From positions 1 to 10,043 of the forward strand of contig CAIMNF010000133.1 of the NCBI GenBank assembly GCA_903842755.1: 10,043 nt of DNA, given 5' to 3'. The stretch is from Oligoflexia bacterium (GTDB lineage Bacteria > Bdellovibrionota > UBA1018 > CAIMNF01). The number at the start of each line of letters is the position of its first letter. Positions within the stretch are counted from its first letter, which is position 1. A program made the translations under genes and the position numbers. Below the pieces are notes generated by a model, which was not told the origin of the DNA, searched no databases, and saw only the letters and a program-made list of their open reading frames with translations. Shown piece after piece: positions 6,612-10,043 of this stretch.

Positions 6612-8195
6612 ATGATTCAGCCGACAAGGTTTTTGATCCAGATGTTTGTTTTATTAGGGATAATCTGCGGACTGGGAGAATTCAGTTTGGGAGTATTTAA
6701 TAGTAGAAATCAAGCTCACGCCGCCACATTTAAATTTAGACTCTTGGCAGAACCCATTAGTTTAGATTGGCACGTGGCTTCGTCCGCCGTAGAGACCCCC
6801 ATTCTGATGAACATGATGGAAGGTTTAATGGAAGTGGACCCTAACCTTAAACCTAAAACGTGTTTAGCGGAAAAAATGGTGATCAGCAAAGATCAAAAAG
6901 TTTATACGTTTTTCATTCGAAAAAATGCAATGTGGTCGGATGGAGTCCCGTTAAAGGCGCGTGATTTTGTAGAAGGGTGGAAGCGGTTACTTACGGCATC
7001 GACCGCTGCGCCGTATGCGTATTTATTGTTTGATGTGGTCGGTGCGGAAGAATTTAATCAGGGGAAAATTACGGACTTCTCCCAAGTAGGGATTGTCGCA
7101 AAAGATGAGCACACTTTGGAGGTCACGTTAAAAAGACCGATTGCCTATTTTCCGTATTTAGCGGGGTTTTGGCCCCTTTTTCCAGTGCGGCATGATTTGA
7201 TTGAAAAGTATGGTACGCAGTGGACACGCCCGGGGAAGCTCGTCACGGTAGGGCCGTACTATTTAGAGAGTTATCAAATTGAAAACAAGCTTGTTTTAAA
7301 GGCTAACCCCCATTATTGGCGAACGCGCGGGAATGTAACCGAGGTGGTCGTTCAAATTATTAAAGACAGCGCGACCGCGCTTAAGGTTTTTCGCTCGGGT
7401 GGAATTCAACTGATGGTGGACTTTTCGCCGGATGATTTGAAGCAAGCGCGGGCGATGCCTGAGTTCAGAACTTTTCCGTATTTAAAAACGCACTATTTAG
7501 CGTTTCGTGTTAAGGATGCTGTGTCAGAAAATCTTAATTTTAGACAAGCCCTTATTCGCGCCATTGATAAAAAGCCTATTCCCCAAGTGTTAAACGGGAC
7601 CCAAAAAGTGTCGACCACCATTATTCCTCCAAAAGTCGTGGGATATGACTCTAAAATGGGCGTGAATTTTGACGTGGCCGAGGCTAAGGAGTATTTGAAA
7701 AAATCGGGAATCGATCCCGAAAAGACAGAAATTCAGCTTGTGGCTCGGAACAGTGAGCGTCCTCGAATTTTGGCCCAGTATATTCAGGCTAAACTGAAAG
7801 AAAATTTAGGGCTCCATGTGCAAATTCAACTTTATGACCACAAAGTGTTTAGGAGCGAAGTGGCCTCCCAAAAGATTCCATTGATGTTGATGGTTTGGGC
7901 GGCAGATTACCCGGATGGGGATAGTTTTATGGGTTTGTTTGAGAGTAATACAGGCAATAACTTGACCCATTATTCCAATCCAAAATACGACGAGAATATC
8001 GCGCAGGCCCGGATGGAGTGGAACACCCTAAAGCGGGAAAAACTGTATCGCGAAGCGCAGGAAATGCTGCAAGTGCAAGACGCTGCCATTTTGCCCCTTT
8101 ATTATGAAGAAAATGAAGCCCTTGTCGCGAAAAACGTAAAGGGCTTCACTTTAAATCCAATCGGGTATTTCTTTATTCGGGACCTTAATCTTTAA
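6612..8195 (+). CDS. OppA/MppA-type peptide ABC transporter solute-binding protein
   Basis: Periplasmic binding protein of the SBP_bac_5 family, which captures oligopeptides and hands them to an Opp/Dpp-type permease. From the chosen start it has 527 residues, usual for the family. It begins with a signal peptide: a hydrophobic stretch at about 8-30 and a probable cleavage after QAHA (residue 37). No lipobox cysteine is present, so it should be soluble in the periplasm. Family segments are clear: LAEPISLDWH, the FFIRKNAMWSDGVPLKARDFVEGWKR region (about 90-115), VGPYYLESY with ANPHYW, and FRQALIRAIDKKPI. No permease or ATPase genes are adjacent, so it must use a transporter encoded elsewhere or serve in murein-peptide recycling or sensing; both are inference. 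An in-frame ATG at 6570 adds 14 residues that would run into the fadH start; neither ATG has a good Shine-Dalgarno. The stop overlaps the convergent lipoprotein gene by 11 bases. Confidence 0.92.
   Translation: MIQPTRFLIQMFVLLGIICGLGEFSLGVFNSRNQAHAATFKFRLLAEPISLDWHVASSAVETPILMNMMEGLMEVDPNLKPKTCLAEKMVISKDQKVYTFFIRKNAMWSDGVPLKARDFVEGWKRLLTASTAAPYAYLLFDVVGAEEFNQGKITDFSQVGIVAKDEHTLEVTLKRPIAYFPYLAGFWPLFPVRHDLIEKYGTQWTRPGKLVTVGPYYLESYQIENKLVLKANPHYWRTRGNVTEVVVQIIKDSATALKVFRSGGIQLMVDFSPDDLKQARAMPEFRTFPYLKTHYLAFRVKDAVSENLNFRQALIRAIDKKPIPQVLNGTQKVSTTIIPPKVVGYDSKMGVNFDVAEAKEYLKKSGIDPEKTEIQLVARNSERPRILAQYIQAKLKENLGLHVQIQLYDHKVFRSEVASQKIPLMLMVWAADYPDGDSFMGLFESNTGNNLTHYSNPKYDENIAQARMEWNTLKREKLYREAQEMLQVQDAAILPLYYEENEALVAKNVKGFTLNPIGYFFIRDLNL
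8106..8148 (-). terminator. probable leftward terminator inside the solute-binding protein gene
   Basis: On the minus strand TGAAGCCCTT (8148-8139) pairs perfectly with AAGGGCTTCA (8123-8114), a 10-bp stem with a 15-base loop. TTTTCTTC follows immediately. It starts about 37 bases past the stop of the leftward lipoprotein gene, a normal place for an intrinsic terminator. It lies wholly within the last codons of the opposing gene (encoding EALVAKNVKGFT). On the plus strand the same stem is followed by CTTTAAATCC, a poor T-run, so it should act mainly leftward. Confidence 0.6.
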
Positions 8196-9006
8196 GACTT
8201 TTTGCATAGTCCGCGCAGAGCTCTTTTTGAGTTTCTGGGTCCAAGATATTCTTTTTAACTGTTCTTTGGCCTACAACCAAAATCGCCGTTTTACCAAAGA
8301 GGGTTTCGTAGTTATTTTCCGGAATCGGATAGTCAAATGCGACTGCTCCACCGTCGGTAGATTCAGAATCGATCGTTTCGGCCACACTGTTGTTTAGCAT
8401 TTCACATGCTTGATGATCGGGGGTGGTGATTGGGTCAAGGAACTTAATCGCCGTGGAAACGGCCCACGTGCCCATTGCTGGGTTGCCGGGTTTGATCGAA
8501 AACGTTTCGCAAACTTTTGGGAAATTCTCTTTCGCAAAAGCGTTCTTTGCCGCTTCGGTTGACCAGTAAAAACCCTGACCGAGCTCTTTACTAAAAAGCA
8601 CAATGGGTTCGCGCGAGTACCATTTGTAAAATGATCCTGCTGGGCCTTGATAAAGTTCGCATTGAAGGCCCACGATTTTTTCTGAGGATTCAGTGGTTTG
8701 CGGTCTTGGTGGAAATGGCAAGCCAGGCCCAGGTGAGTTGCTGGTAGGCGGCACCCGATAGATGGGTTGGGAGGGAATAATGTTTGCCGAAGTAATTCCA
8801 CCCGAAGGAGTTGTTCCCGAGGGTTGCGTGGGTGTAACCGGAAAATTGGGCGAAGGGGGAGTTACCGGAGTCGGCGACGGTAATACCCCATTTTTAGCCA
8901 CTTTATTGGAATTCGGTGTCGGAATGGCGTTATCCGCAGAACCGCACCCCGTTAACAGGAACGTTAAAGAAACCACCCCAGTCATTAAAAAATATTTTTG
9001 ATTCAT
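8185..9006 (-). CDS. putative outer-membrane lipoprotein with Pro/Thr/Ser-rich linker
   Basis: This protein has 273 residues. Its lipoprotein signal peptide (MNQKYFLMTGVVSLTFLLTG) ends in the lipobox LLTG with Cys21 as the lipidated residue. The residue after it is Gly, not Asp, so sorting to the outer membrane is expected. Residues about 28-104 are very rich in Pro, Thr and Ser, a flexible tether. The C-terminal domain (about 110-270) holds four cysteines (116, 166, 201, 264), which could form two disulfides in the periplasm or outside the cell. I do not recognise this domain. The ATG at 9006 is chosen because AAGGGG (9020-9015) sits eight bases upstream, the best ribosome-binding site in the window; a TTG at 9042 would spoil the signal peptide. 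It is third in a leftward group after the acetyltransferase and beta-barrel genes, and overlaps the convergent binding-protein gene by 11 bases. Confidence 0.85.
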   Translation of the reverse strand: MNQKYFLMTGVVSLTFLLTGCGSADNAIPTPNSNKVAKNGVLPSPTPVTPPSPNFPVTPTQPSGTTPSGGITSANIIPSQPIYRVPPTSNSPGPGLPFPPRPQTTESSEKIVGLQCELYQGPAGSFYKWYSREPIVLFSKELGQGFYWSTEAAKNAFAKENFPKVCETFSIKPGNPAMGTWAVSTAIKFLDPITTPDHQACEMLNNSVAETIDSESTDGGAVAFDYPIPENNYETLFGKTAILVVGQRTVKKNILDPETQKELCADYAKSLKD

Positions 9007-9011
9007 TTTGA

Positions 9012-9036
9012 TTACCCCTTTTATGTGAGCAGGGGC
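9012..9036 (-). promoter_or_regulatory. possible hairpin over the lipoprotein ribosome-binding site
   Basis: On the minus strand CCCCT (9035-9031) can pair with AGGGG (9019-9015), the core of the lipoprotein gene's Shine-Dalgarno, with an 11-base loop and one extra G-U pair outside. Pairing would hide the ribosome-binding site. Five pairs, four of them G-C, are enough to matter if the loop is favourable, but chance is possible because any strong Shine-Dalgarno needs only a CCCCT nearby. Confidence 0.35.
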
Positions 9037-9064
9037 TACCAAATGAAATGACTTGATGCAACAA

Positions 9065-9580
9065 TTAAATGAAAATCTTGAAATTAAATTCTAAACCAAG
9101 GTCCGAGCGATTGGACAGATGTCCCTGATAGGCATCAAAGAAAGCGTCCGGACCAAAGGCGACGCTAGGAGTAATAAAATAATCTAGTCCAACTTCACCG
9201 GTAAAAATAGATTTTACGGTGGCGTCGGTCAGTCCTATCTTAAATGCCGCGGTTACGAAAGTGGCGAGCTTCTCTTGGGACCAGAAAAAATAAGTCGCGC
9301 TCGGACCGAGTGAAGCCACCGTATCCACATCCGTTTTTATTGTGACTTGGCTATCGAGGCCTATCGCGAGTCGGTCGATGACAAAGTATCTGGCCTCAAC
9401 CGTAAGACGCAACTGATCGGTCGTACTGGTGTCGCTACTGTTGTGGGTATAGTTAATAAGTCCGCCGCATAACCAGTTTTTTTGATTCACATTTGCGTAA
9501 GCGCTTTGTTCGTCTGCTTTTGCTGCTGGAAGCTGCATTAGAATGACGGTAATGAGGCAAAAAATGGATAGTGTTTTCAT
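9065..9580 (-). CDS. small outer-membrane beta-barrel-type protein
   Basis: From the ATG at 9580 the protein has 171 residues. A Sec signal peptide (MKTLSIFCLITVILMQLPAAKA) has a probable cleavage before DEQS. The rest alternates polar and hydrophobic residues in strand-like blocks (QLRLTVEARYFVIDRLAIGLDSQVTI, SATYFFW, ATFVTAAFKIGL, TGEVGLDYFIT) and ends LGLEFNFKIFI, a typical closing strand for Bam-inserted barrels. The length suggests an eight-strand barrel of the general OmpW/OmpX/OprF-N type; I cannot name a subfamily, and the function is unknown. A GTG at 9589 (adding MIK) shares one base with the TAG of the upstream acetyltransferase and has GAGAG eight bases ahead, so it is a real alternative start. 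ATG is chosen for the cleaner signal peptide. Either way the gene is tightly coupled to the upstream one. It ends 58 bases before the lipoprotein start. Confidence 0.82.
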   Translation of the reverse strand: MKTLSIFCLITVILMQLPAAKADEQSAYANVNQKNWLCGGLINYTHNSSDTSTTDQLRLTVEARYFVIDRLAIGLDSQVTIKTDVDTVASLGPSATYFFWSQEKLATFVTAAFKIGLTDATVKSIFTGEVGLDYFITPSVAFGPDAFFDAYQGHLSNRSDLGLEFNFKIFI

Positions 9581-9588
9581 TTTGATCA

Positions 9589-10043
9589 CTAGTTGATCTC
9601 TCGTTCGTAAATTCGCCAGCGGCGGTACTGGGGAGCGCCCAGCGCTTGCCAGGGTTTATTCATTGCTTCGTTGTCCTCTAAAATCCAAGAGGCTTCGCCT
9701 CCCAGATAGCCAAATTTTTTAGCCCGCTCAAACGCTTCGTAAGTAAAAAGGGCAAAAATGCCGCTTCCGCGGAATTCCGGTTTTACACCTAGGGTAATGA
9801 TGCGGACAAATTTAATAAGCCTTTTGCCAAAAAGTAGTTTGAAAATTCCAGTGGGGAACAGTTTTCCAGACGGAATTCGTTTCAGAACATAATTAATATC
9901 GGGGAGGGCCAGCATAAAGCCTGCGGGTTTGCCTTCGACTTCCGCGATAAACGCCATTCGCGGGTCGGCAAGCATTTTCATGTCTTTGGCCGCAAACTTA
10001 AACTCTTCATGGGTCATCGGAAAAAACCCCCAGTTTTTTTCCC
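9589..10043 (-). CDS. GNAT-like N-acetyltransferase, 5' end outside the window
   Basis: The open frame continues to the right edge without a start being required: upstream of the ATG at 10017 it reads EKNWGFFP directly before MTHEEF. The block NWGFxPMTxxEF followed by AAKDMK is familiar from a bacterial GNAT-fold family annotated as N-acetyltransferase domain proteins. That shows the ATG at 10017 is internal and the gene is truncated by the window. The visible 151 residues contain IAEVEGKPAGFMLALPD (acceptor-side strands) and TLGVKPEFRGSGIFALFTYEAFERAKKFGY. The latter is the acetyl-CoA-binding motif A, with RGSGI standing for the usual Q/RxxGxG/A loop. WILEDNEAMNKPWQALGA and the end YRRWRIYEREIN complete the fold. 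The substrate is unknown. Its TAG overlaps by one base the alternative GTG start of the beta-barrel gene, so the two are probably co-transcribed. Confidence 0.85.
   Translation of the reverse strand, partial: EKNWGFFPMTHEEFKFAAKDMKMLADPRMAFIAEVEGKPAGFMLALPDINYVLKRIPSGKLFPTGIFKLLFGKRLIKFVRIITLGVKPEFRGSGIFALFTYEAFERAKKFGYLGGEASWILEDNEAMNKPWQALGAPQYRRWRIYEREIN

Noticed and set aside
9007..9042. TTG start for the lipoprotein gene
   Set aside because: It would put a 12-residue extension before a textbook lipoprotein signal, and the strong AAGGGG lies within that extension, correctly spaced for the ATG at 9006.

Overview
The window reads as a stretch of chromosome from a Gram-negative bacterium. 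Evidence for this is a lipoprotein with an LTGC lipobox, a small outer-membrane-type beta-barrel protein ending in an aromatic/aliphatic strand, a periplasmic peptide-binding protein, and proteobacterial-type SerA and FadH. The mix (E. coli-like SerA and FadH, a lone OppA-like protein, a Pro/Thr/Ser-rich lipoprotein, moderate GC) would suit the Bdellovibrionota or other former Deltaproteobacteria, but that placement is inference from protein flavour only. No rRNA, tRNA, CRISPR array, transposase, integrase or phage gene was seen. The window looks like core housekeeping DNA, not a mobile or defence island.

Left part (1-2024, minus strand): a tight leftward cluster of serA (D-3-phosphoglycerate dehydrogenase, first step of serine synthesis), a 57-residue single-span membrane protein, and an SPFH/prohibitin-like membrane protein. 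The last two overlap by 4 bases (ATGA). The SPFH gene loses its reading frame about 110 bases before the left edge, by mutation or by poor sequence at a contig end. A short divergent gap (2025-2091) separates serA from uvrB.

Middle (2092-6565): uvrB (excinuclease ABC subunit B, plus strand) faces fadH (2,4-dienoyl-CoA reductase, minus strand). The 199-base gap between their ends (4243-4441) has no convincing gene but is rich in inverted repeats: a terminator-like hairpin, a 14-bp stem with one mismatch, an 8-bp distant pair and a perfect 14-bp palindrome. The end of fadH carries an in-frame 12-bp tandem duplication.

Right part (6612-10043): a solitary OppA/MppA-type solute-binding protein (plus strand) is divergent from fadH across 46 bases. 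It runs tail-to-tail, with an 11-base overlap, into a leftward group: GNAT-type acetyltransferase (5' end outside the window), small beta-barrel protein, then lipoprotein. A probable terminator for the leftward group lies inside the 3' end of the solute-binding protein gene. The lipoprotein ribosome-binding site can pair with an upstream CCCCT.

The genes do not form one pathway: they cover serine synthesis, nucleotide excision repair, unsaturated fatty-acid beta-oxidation, peptide uptake and envelope functions. I found no convincing undescribed system. The most useful second looks are the broken SPFH end, the SPFH-microprotein pair, the structured convergent gap, and the terminator embedded in a coding region.
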